A stretch of 5,246 nt of DNA from Candidatus Aminicenantota bacterium (GTDB lineage Bacteria; Acidobacteriota; Aminicenantia; UBA2199), in the NCBI GenBank assembly GCA_020355945.1, contig CP070627.1, positions 2,167,360 through 2,172,605 on the forward strand, read 5' to 3'. This document shows, piece by piece, positions 1-5,084 of the stretch (its first letter is position 1; the number at the start of each line of letters is the position of its first letter). A program made the translations under genes and the position numbers. The notes under the pieces were generated by a model that worked only from the letters and a program-made list of their open reading frames with translations, searched no databases and was not told the origin of the DNA.

Positions 1-1
1 T

Positions 2-36
2 CAATTGCCAATTGTCAATTAACAATTGTCAATGAG
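2..36. repeat. 7-bp tandem repeat, five units of CAATTGN type
   Basis: Read as heptamers from base 2, the DNA runs CAATTGC, CAATTGT, CAATTAA, CAATTGT, CAATGAG. An 11-bp stretch (CAATTGTCAAT) is repeated exactly at 9-19 and 23-33, 14 bp (two units) apart. CAATTG is itself palindromic, so the array can also fold. It lies outside any coding region that I can see and may continue to the left of the window. Its function is unknown; it looks like a short intergenic simple-sequence repeat. Confidence 0.75.
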
Positions 37-104
37 TTTTTTAGGGCTCTATGATTTTATTTCTTGCCATTTTTTTGAAGAATTTCACGGCTTAATGATT
101 AGTG

Positions 105-185
105 GCATTCGTGCCAGGCAAAAAATCGGGCAAAAAATCGGCAAAAAATCAGTCAAAAAAGGGTCAAATATTATAATTTTTGACC
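105..185 (+). promoter_or_regulatory. Upstream intergenic element, copy 1 (A-tract array plus palindrome)
   Basis: The element begins with GCATTCGTGCCAGGC (a small hairpin GGCA-TTCG-TGCC sits at 104-115). It continues with three exact copies of GGCAAAAAATC (117-127, 129-139, 140-150) and a degenerate fourth (GTCAAAAAA at 152-160). It ends in a palindrome at 162-185. Bases 140-185 match 4956-5001, upstream of the next gene, at 43 of 46 positions without gaps. The flank 105-119 matches 4944-4958 at 11 of 15. Copy 1 is longer only because it has two extra GGCAAAAAATC units (23 bp). The position just before a strong ribosome binding site suggests a promoter/operator region, but a dispersed intergenic repeat is an alternative. 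Confidence 0.7.
162..185 (+). promoter_or_regulatory. 24-bp near-perfect palindrome enclosing a TATAAT box
   Basis: The arms are GGTCAAA (162-168) and TTTGACC (179-185); the middle ATTATAAT (170-177) is itself a perfect palindrome about the same centre. Eleven of 12 base pairs match, the exception being T169/T178. TATAAT at 172-177 is a consensus sigma70-type -10 box, readable on both strands. Initiation near 184 would leave about 48 nt of leader before the ATG. The hexamer 17 bp upstream, TCAGTC at 149-154, is a poor -35. The overlap of dyad and -10 box is what a repressor operator looks like, but this is inference. The 22-bp core recurs unchanged at 4979-5000. Confidence 0.5.
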
Positions 186-216
186 ATCCGGGTTTTCAAA
201 TCTGATATAATTACCT

Positions 217-224
217 GGAGGAGG
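217..224 (+). promoter_or_regulatory. Ribosome binding site for the large gene
   Basis: GGAGGAGG lies 7 nt before the ATG at 232, a strong Shine-Dalgarno match at ideal spacing. It fixes the start, and the first residues then read as a good signal peptide. Confidence 0.9.
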
Positions 225-231
225 CAGTAAA

Positions 232-3200
232 ATGAAAAATATTTTTGTTTTCGTTTTTTTTGTTTTTTTCGGATTATTTCTTATTTCTGCATCTGTACCT
301 GCAGATAGTCAAGGTAAAAGGATGCAGGATATTAATAGCCCGGGTTTAAATGTTAAACCCCAGGCTCTTCATCAAAACCCAAAGGCTGCAGTGAAACCCG
401 ATGTTAATTTCGGGAAAATTCCTTTGTACTTTATTTTCAACAAGGGGCAGGTGAATAAAAAAGCTAGATTCTATGCCAAAACGTCACGGTATACCCTGTG
501 GTTGACTGGGGAGGGTTTAGTATTTGACAGCACTCGCCAGGTTGAGGTTAAGGCTCAACACACCCTGCCCTATGGGCATCCGCGGCGCGACACCGATAAC
601 TCTCAAGAGGGGAACACACCCCGTCCGCTTCGCGTCCACCCCTCTCAAGAGGGGAGTAAGAAATTACCTTACTCAACTCACTCACCTAAAATAGAACGGG
701 ATGTTTCGCGGCTCGTTTTTTTGAATGCCAACAAGAATCCTGAGATAGTCCCCCTTGAAGTATCAATACTCAAGGTGAATTATTTTATTGGCAATGACCC
801 ATCAAAATGGCATTGTGATGTTCCTACCTCTAAAGCTGTTTTGTATAAGAATCTTTATAAAAATATCGATTTGAAAGTCTATGGCATTGAAAAACAAATC
901 GAGTACGATTGGATTGTGAAACCCGGTGGAAATCCCGGGGATATAAGATTTGCATATAAGAACATCAAAGGAACCCGGCTGGATGAAGAAGGTAATTTAT
1001 TAATCGAGACAGATTTCGGTGAATTGATCCATAAAAAACCGGTAAGCTACCAAAAGCGCACCGCGCACCGCGCAAAGCGCAAAGCGCAAAGTGCCTGCCC
1101 TAAAGAGCGAAAAGATGTTAATGTAACCTTCAAAAAAATCGGGAAAAATATTTATGGATTTGCAGTGGGAGAATATGATAAAGATTGTGAACTAATTATC
1201 GACCCGGTTGTCCTGGCATACTCTACTTACATCGGGGGAGGAGCTGGTGATTCGTGCTATGGAATAGCAGTTGATGGAAATGGGAATGCATATGTAACCG
1301 GAAGTACCCTGAGTGCGGATTTTCCAACCCGTAATCAATATCAGACAGTTCAATCGTATATTGATGCCTTTGTCACAAAACTGGATACCAATCAAATCGG
1401 TGCTTCCTGTCTTATGTATTCTACGTACCTTGGTGGAACGAGGAATGATGTAAGTCATGAAATAGCAGTAGACAACAGTGGAAATGCATACGTGGTGGGG
1501 CGTACGGAAAGCGCAGATTTCCCAACCCGGAATCAGTACCAGGTAGATGAGCCATATTATGATGCCTTTGTCACAAGACTGGATACAACTCAGAGTGGAA
1601 CCTCCAGTCTTATTTACTCTACCTATCTGGGTGGAGAAAGTTATGATTATGGCTATGGGATAGCAGCGGACAGCAGCGGGTATGCATATGTGACCGGGGC
1701 TACTGATAGTACAGGATTTCCAACCCGAAATCAATATCAAACAGATAAGCCGGGTCGTGATGTATTTGTAACAAAGATAGATACAAATCAGAGTGGTGCC
1801 TCAAGTCTCAGCTATTCCACCTATCTTGGTGGTGACAGCTCTGACATGGGCCACGGAATAAAAGTAGACGGCAGCGGAAATGCATATGTGACCGGGCTTA
1901 CATATAGTACGGATTTTCCCACCCTGAACTGGTACCAGGCAGCTCAAGGTAGTAGAGATGCCTTTTTAACAAAGATAGATACAAATCAGAGTGGTGCCTC
2001 AAGTCTTAGCTATTCCACCTACATCGGTGGAGGAGGGGATGATAGTGGTTCTAACATAGCGGTGGATAACATCGGGAATGCATATGTGGTTGGACATACT
2101 GAAAGTACGGATTTTCCAACGCTGAATCAATACCAGGCAGACCAGGTTGGCGAGGATGCCTTTATTACAAAGATAGATACCAATCAAAGTGGTGTCTCAA
2201 GTCTTATCTATTCAACCTACCTGGGGGGGGATAATATAGATTGGGGCGATGGGATCGCTGTTGATACCAATGGAAATGCCTATGTAACCGGACATACAAT
2301 AAGTACGGATTTTCCCACCTTGAATCAATACCAGGCCAATCAACCCGGAAATGATGCCTTTATTTCAAAAATAAATACCACTGGAAGTGGTGTCTCGAGC
2401 CTTATTTATTCAACCTATCTGGGTGGGTCAGATAACGATCTTGGTTATGGGATAGCGTTGGATAATAACGGGAATGTCTATGTTACCGGATATACATGGA
2501 GCACAAATTTTCCGATTTTGAATCCATATCAGACAGATCAACCGGATGTTGATGTTTTTATTACAAAGCTAATTGATGAGATCATCCTCCTACCGCTCGT
2601 GACCACCGCAGTAGTATCCTCCGTAACGCCATTTTCTGCTTCCGGCGGTGGGAATGTAACTTCCGACGGCGGTGCACCTGTAACAGCCCGGGGCGTTTGC
2701 TGGAGTACATCTCCAAATCCCACTATTTCAGACAACTTTACAACAGATGGAACCGGAACAGGCGCTTTTACCAGTTCTATTACAGGATTAACCCCCAACA
2801 CCACCTATTATGTGAGAGCCTATGCCACCAATTCAATAGGAACGGCTTATGGCAATCAAATTACTTTTACCACCTCTATCCTCGATAACCCGACAATATC
2901 CGGGACCGTTTCCGATGGTACAACCCCGATCCAGGGCGTTACCATTACCTTCTCCCATGACGGCCATACCGAAACCACGGACGCTGACGGGTATTATGCT
3001 TATACGATGGCATACGGAACTTCAACCACTGTAACTGCTTCAAAACCAGGATACACCTTTACTCCATCCCAATACAGTTATACCAACCTCACCGCGGATC
3101 AGCCCCACCAGGATTTCACCGTTCTCTATTCCATATTCGTTACCATTACCAATCCCCATGATGGCGATACCGTTTCAAGAACAGTAATGATCACAGCAGA

Positions 3201-4917
3201 AGTATTATCTACCGGGACAAATTCGGCAGCAGCCTTATCCAGCCAGTCAGTAACAAAAGTTGAATTTTATATTGATGGAGTGTTGGTAAAACAGGACCAA
3301 CGGGCACCTTATAAACACCTGTGGAACACCACCCCTGTTCCTGATGGCAATCATACGATTAAAGCAAAAGCATACCATACATCCGGGCTCACCCATCAAC
3401 ACCAGATCACAGTTAATGTATACAACTCGACAGGACCTCCCTATATACTTTTAAACCGAAAATGGCTGAACTTTGGTGCTGTTATTGGAGATTCTCATAC
3501 CGGTGCCCAGAGATTTTTGATTGGCAACAGTGGCGGAAGCACCCTGAACTGGACCGCTTCCGTTTCCGACAACTGGATGCAAGCATCGCCTTTAAGCGGT
3601 ACAGCAGATGCGATGGTTATTGTTTCTGTCGATGATACAGGTCTTTCACCTGGCAGTTACACCGGGTCCATTACCATTACAGACCCCAAGGCGGGTAACT
3701 CTCCCGAATCAGTTTTTATATACCTGGAAGTCAAGGAAAAACCAAAAGAAGAACCACTATTTGGCAGTTTCGAGACCCCGGTAGAGGGATCAACGGTTTC
3801 CGGCAGTATCCCGGTTACCGGTTGGGCCATCGATGATGTGGAAGTGTCAAATGTAAAGATCTTTCGTAATCCTTTACCAGGTCATGAAACAGGTCTCATA
3901 TACATCGGCGATGCTGTATTCGTGGAAGACGCCCGGCCCGATGTGGAGGGAAAATACCCCACCTATCCCAAACACTACCGGTCCGGCTGGGGATATATGA
4001 TGCTTACCAACCTTTTACCCGATGAAGGAAACGGGACCTTTGTCATCACGGCTGTTGCCGCAGACAGTTCCGGCAATGAAATTACTTTGGGAACAAAAAC
4101 CATTATTTGTGATAATGCCAATGCTGTCAAGCCTTTTGGCGCCATTGACACCCCCACTCAAGGCGGGGATGCCTCCGGGATAGATTTTGTCAATTTTGGC
4201 TGGGCCTTAACTCCAAAACCCGATACCATCCCTATAAATGGCGCCACAATTAAAGTATGGGTGGATGGGGTGCCTTTAGAAGGAAACCCGGTATACAACC
4301 AGTACCGGGAGGATGTGGCAGGGTTCTTTCCCGGGTATAATAACAGTGACGGCGCCGGTGGCTATTATTACCTGGATACCACACTTTATGCCAACGGCGT
4401 TCATACCATTGCCTGGTCAGTAACCGATGATGCCGGGAATACCGACGGAATTGGCAGTCGGTACTTCAATATCATGAATATAAGCAACCCTTCAACCTAT
4501 TCTGCTTCCAGCGGCAAATACGGCTGCAAATACCATGATTATTTATCAATTCAACATTTACCCGCTGCTGCCGCGCCTGTCTATTTAAAGAAAGGATACA
4601 ACACCTCAAATTACCGGCATCCCTACTATCCTGGCAGCGATGGAGTTATAACCATTGAAATCAAAGAGAACGAACCCATTGCAATACAGTTGGGAGATCA
4701 ATACACCTCCCCCGGACATTACTCCGGTTATATGCCAGTAGGAAATCAATTAAAATGTCTTCCTGTTGGTTCATTCCTGGATACCAGGCGAGATATTTTT
4801 TACTGGCACCCGGGTGTAGGATTTGTTGGCGAATACCCATTGGTTTTCATTGGAAAGAACCAGAATGGAGAATTTATAAAGAAACATATAAGAGTCATGA
4901 TTTACCCTAAATATTGA
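232..4917 (+). CDS. Secreted SBBP seven-bladed beta-propeller protein with FN3/Ig/BACON-like modules (1561 aa)
   Basis: Large exported protein, probably for surface binding or adhesion; no catalytic motif is visible. Modules in order: Phe-rich signal peptide (1 to about 24, cleavage after SVPA likely); N-terminal domain that commonly precedes SBBP repeats (about 62-327); seven 66-residue SBBP repeats (330-780); FN3-like (790-882); carboxypeptidase-regulatory-like (886-966); Big_7-type Ig (970-1065); BACON-like (1071-1168); two related Ig-like domains (1178-1293 and 1301-1415); cadherin/He_PIG-like C-terminus (about 1430-1561). The ATG is chosen because of GGAGGAGG 7 nt upstream and the signal peptide; the stop is TGA. 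I see no LPXTG, C-terminal membrane helix, PEP-CTERM or clear type IX sorting domain, so attachment is unknown. The N-terminal domain carries two repeat-derived inserts (about residues 109-142 and 275-287). Family assignment is from recognised motifs; ligand and role are unknown. Confidence 0.9.
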   Translation: MKNIFVFVFFVFFGLFLISASVPADSQGKRMQDINSPGLNVKPQALHQNPKAAVKPDVNFGKIPLYFIFNKGQVNKKARFYAKTSRYTLWLTGEGLVFDSTRQVEVKAQHTLPYGHPRRDTDNSQEGNTPRPLRVHPSQEGSKKLPYSTHSPKIERDVSRLVFLNANKNPEIVPLEVSILKVNYFIGNDPSKWHCDVPTSKAVLYKNLYKNIDLKVYGIEKQIEYDWIVKPGGNPGDIRFAYKNIKGTRLDEEGNLLIETDFGELIHKKPVSYQKRTAHRAKRKAQSACPKERKDVNVTFKKIGKNIYGFAVGEYDKDCELIIDPVVLAYSTYIGGGAGDSCYGIAVDGNGNAYVTGSTLSADFPTRNQYQTVQSYIDAFVTKLDTNQIGASCLMYSTYLGGTRNDVSHEIAVDNSGNAYVVGRTESADFPTRNQYQVDEPYYDAFVTRLDTTQSGTSSLIYSTYLGGESYDYGYGIAADSSGYAYVTGATDSTGFPTRNQYQTDKPGRDVFVTKIDTNQSGASSLSYSTYLGGDSSDMGHGIKVDGSGNAYVTGLTYSTDFPTLNWYQAAQGSRDAFLTKIDTNQSGASSLSYSTYIGGGGDDSGSNIAVDNIGNAYVVGHTESTDFPTLNQYQADQVGEDAFITKIDTNQSGVSSLIYSTYLGGDNIDWGDGIAVDTNGNAYVTGHTISTDFPTLNQYQANQPGNDAFISKINTTGSGVSSLIYSTYLGGSDNDLGYGIALDNNGNVYVTGYTWSTNFPILNPYQTDQPDVDVFITKLIDEIILLPLVTTAVVSSVTPFSASGGGNVTSDGGAPVTARGVCWSTSPNPTISDNFTTDGTGTGAFTSSITGLTPNTTYYVRAYATNSIGTAYGNQITFTTSILDNPTISGTVSDGTTPIQGVTITFSHDGHTETTDADGYYAYTMAYGTSTTVTASKPGYTFTPSQYSYTNLTADQPHQDFTVLYSIFVTITNPHDGDTVSRTVMITAEVLSTGTNSAAALSSQSVTKVEFYIDGVLVKQDQRAPYKHLWNTTPVPDGNHTIKAKAYHTSGLTHQHQITVNVYNSTGPPYILLNRKWLNFGAVIGDSHTGAQRFLIGNSGGSTLNWTASVSDNWMQASPLSGTADAMVIVSVDDTGLSPGSYTGSITITDPKAGNSPESVFIYLEVKEKPKEEPLFGSFETPVEGSTVSGSIPVTGWAIDDVEVSNVKIFRNPLPGHETGLIYIGDAVFVEDARPDVEGKYPTYPKHYRSGWGYMMLTNLLPDEGNGTFVITAVAADSSGNEITLGTKTIICDNANAVKPFGAIDTPTQGGDASGIDFVNFGWALTPKPDTIPINGATIKVWVDGVPLEGNPVYNQYREDVAGFFPGYNNSDGAGGYYYLDTTLYANGVHTIAWSVTDDAGNTDGIGSRYFNIMNISNPSTYSASSGKYGCKYHDYLSIQHLPAAAAPVYLKKGYNTSNYRHPYYPGSDGVITIEIKENEPIAIQLGDQYTSPGHYSGYMPVGNQLKCLPVGSFLDTRRDIFYWHPGVGFVGEYPLVFIGKNQNGEFIKKHIRVMIYPKY
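557..655. repeat. REP-like GC-rich hairpin repeat embedded in the coding sequence
   Basis: Two related units lie head to tail. Each starts with AACACACCC (557-565 and 613-621) and ends with CTCTCAAGAGGGGA (600-613 and 642-655). Hairpins are visible: TGCCC-TAT-GGGCA (566-578), CGC-TTC-GCG (626-634) and CCCCTCT-CA-AGAGGGG (639-654). The stretch is richer in GC than its surroundings and looks like an intergenic REP-type repeat, although it is read through in frame as residues 109-142. Both terminal 14-mers encode SQEG in the same frame. The encoded peptide is rich in P, R, H and S and looks like a disordered loop. That it was inserted as DNA is inference. Confidence 0.6.
1056..1090. repeat. Intragenic 7-bp tandem repeat (GCGCAMM x5)
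   Basis: Units in order are GCGCACC, GCGCACC, GCGCAAA, GCGCAAA, GCGCAAA, followed by a degenerate GTGCCTG (1091-1097). The unit length is not a multiple of three, so successive units are read in three different frames. They encode the basic stretch around residues 275-287 (KRTAHRAKRKAQS). Gain or loss of one or two units would frameshift the gene before the propeller. The segment lies between two conserved blocks of the N-terminal domain, which fits a loop insertion. Confidence 0.75.
1219..2571 (+). repeat. Seven SBBP beta-propeller repeats, 198 bp (66 aa) each
   Basis: Repeats start at 1219, 1417, 1615, 1813, 2011, 2209 and 2407 (residues 330, 396, 462, 528, 594, 660 and 726). Each is exactly 66 residues, except the last, which ends after about 55. 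The consensus is YSTYLGG, a variable acidic loop, GIAVD..GNAYVTG, then T.STDFPT.NQYQ and DAF.TK.DT.QSG.SSL. This matches the SBBP repeat (Pfam PF06739), in which seven copies are thought to close one seven-bladed propeller, and the count here is exactly seven. No indel separates any two units. The variable residues cluster after YSTYLGG, in the residue following GNAYV.G, and after NQYQ, which would be loops at the propeller faces. Confidence 0.9.
2599..2877 (+). other. Fibronectin type III-like module
   Basis: Residues 790-882, from VTTAVVSSVTPFSASGGG to YGNQITFTTS. The core ARGVCWSTSPNPTISDN, the stretch TTDGTGTGAF and the end GLTPNTTYYVRAYATNS are a familiar FN3-like module often seen in secreted proteins of Bacteroidota and Cloacimonadota. 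It begins about ten residues after the last propeller blade and probably acts as a rigid spacer or binding domain. The DNA from about 2590 onward uses noticeably more C-ending codons (ACC, ACG, CCC) than the propeller, suggesting a separate origin. Confidence 0.75.
2887..3129 (+). other. Carboxypeptidase-regulatory-like module
   Basis: Residues 886-966. The pattern ISGTV.DGTTPIQGVTITFS, TTDADGYYAYTMAYGTSTTVTASKPGY and FTPS is the classic transthyretin-like, carboxypeptidase-regulatory or SpaA/Cna_B-like fold of exported proteins: an ISGxV strand, a G-V-x-V strand, a D-x-D-G-x-Y turn and a KPGY strand. It is probably structural. Confidence 0.75.
3139..3426 (+). other. Bacterial Ig-like domain (Big_7 type)
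   Basis: Residues 970-1065. The markers are VTITNPHDGDTV, VTKVEFYIDGVLV, APYKHLWNT and DGNHTIKAKAY, the normal order of the Big_7 Ig fold (PF17957). An extra loop rich in A, S and T (about residues 992-1006) precedes the KVEFYIDG strand; such domains usually have a shorter turn there. Confidence 0.75.
3442..3735 (+). other. BACON-like beta-sandwich module
   Basis: Residues 1071-1168. The landmarks LNFG (1079-1082), NSGGSTLNWTAS, NWMQASPLSGTA and VDDTGLSPGSYTGSITITD are typical of BACON-type domains, which use SGTxP-like and L.PG.Y.G.I.I elements. It is followed by a charged linker, KEKPKEEP (1168-1175), that separates it from the next pair of Ig-like domains. Confidence 0.7.
3763..4476 (+). 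other. Pair of related Ig-like domains
   Basis: Residues 1178-1293 and 1301-1415. Both start with a G.(F/I)(E/D)TP..G...SG motif, continue into a GWA strand (GWAIDD, then GWALTP), and carry an R.DV...(F/Y)P..(Y/N) segment followed by a Y...T..L..G....I....D.(S/A)GN strand. The shared order indicates duplication of one domain. I recall this tandem from other large exported proteins but cannot name a Pfam family with confidence. Confidence 0.55.
4519..4914 (+). other. C-terminal cadherin/He_PIG-like domain, unassigned
   Basis: About residues 1430-1561. After an Ala-rich stretch (LPAAAAPVY), the segment ENEPIAIQLG, LKCLPVGSFLDTRRDIFYWHP and GFVGEYPLVFIGKN follows the logic of putative-Ig or dystroglycan-type cadherin-like domains (LP.G..LD...G.F.W.P...G.Y...F). 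The protein ends in a charged final strand (KKHIRVMIYPKY). No sorting or anchoring signal that I recognise is present. Confidence 0.4.
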
Positions 4918-4943
4918 AAGAAGATTTTTGACCTATTATGATG

Positions 4944-5001
4944 CCATTCGGGAAAGGCAAAAAATCAGACAAAAAAAAGTCAAATATTATAATTTTTGAC
5001 C
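4944..5001 (+). promoter_or_regulatory. Upstream intergenic element, copy 2
   Basis: This is a shorter copy of the element at 105-185: CCATTCGGGAAAGGC, one GGCAAAAAATC unit (4956-4966), an A8 tract (4971-4978), then the palindrome core GTCAAA-N10-TTTGAC at 4979-5000, identical in all 22 bases to 163-184. The outermost palindrome pair of copy 1 is lost here (A4978 opposite C5001). TATAAT is at 4988-4993, and TCAG lies 23 bp before it, as in copy 1. It sits 27 bp after the stop of the large gene and 83 bp before the next ATG, so it more likely serves the downstream gene than ends the upstream one. Confidence 0.65.
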
Positions 5002-5074
5002 AAAAATTTTATAATTATGTTATTCTATTTAAAAAAGGAGCTATAACTGAATAATAACTAAATTTCAATAATAT

Positions 5075-5080
5075 GGAGGT
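5075..5080 (+). promoter_or_regulatory. Ribosome binding site for the downstream gene
   Basis: GGAGGT lies 4 nt before the ATG at 5085 and supports that start. An in-frame ATG at 5073 overlaps this site and has no Shine-Dalgarno of its own at a usable distance. Confidence 0.85.
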
Positions 5081-5084
5081 TAAG

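Larger units (their letters stand above)
415..1212 (+). other. N-terminal domain of the SBBP protein (DUF7948-like)
   Basis: About residues 62-327. Recognisable landmarks are the start IPLYFIFNKGQVNKKARFYA, the central VNYFIGNDPSKW, YKNIDLKVYG and EYDWIVKPGGNPGDIRFAY, and the end CELIIDPVV that leads directly into the first propeller repeat. This arrangement, a mixed beta domain ending in a DPVV-type motif followed by SBBP repeats, is common in bacterial SBBP proteins, and I believe it corresponds to the domain named DUF7948. Its function is not known to me. Two stretches look like insertions between conserved blocks: about residues 103-152 (between GLVFDSTR and RDVSRLVFLNA) and about 275-293 (between KKPVSYQ and VNVTFKKI). 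Both coincide with nucleotide repeats listed separately. Confidence 0.65.

Noticed and set aside
180..211. TTGACC (180-185) as a -35 box with TATAAT at 206-211
   Set aside because: The spacer would be 20 bp and initiation would fall within the Shine-Dalgarno site at 217-224. The TATAAT at 172-177 gives a more sensible leader, although its -35 is weak.
639..654. CCCCTCT-CA-AGAGGGG hairpin as a transcription terminator
   Set aside because: It lies inside the open frame and has no following T-run; it fits better as part of the embedded REP-like repeat.
1192..1740. 182-codon open frame on the minus strand
   Set aside because: It lies opposite the SBBP repeats, whose periodic codons leave the antisense frame open; no Shine-Dalgarno or protein-family features were seen. 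The same reasoning removes the minus-strand frames at 1999-2187, 2538-2804 and 3975-4157 and the out-of-frame plus-strand frames at 2697-2888 and 2849-3034.
1219..2571. Regular 198-bp repeats as a CRISPR array or satellite
   Set aside because: The periodicity is fully explained by in-frame SBBP propeller repeats with protein-level conservation and no repeat/spacer structure.
4918..4943. Intrinsic terminator after the large gene
   Set aside because: No GC-rich stem followed by a T-run is present. The palindrome at 4979-5000 is AT-rich and is shared with the upstream promoter region, so it is a poor terminator candidate.
5073..5084. Upstream in-frame ATG as start of the second gene
   Set aside because: It overlaps the GGAGGT ribosome binding site used by the ATG at 5085 and has no Shine-Dalgarno at proper distance; starting at 5085 also gives a cleaner signal peptide.
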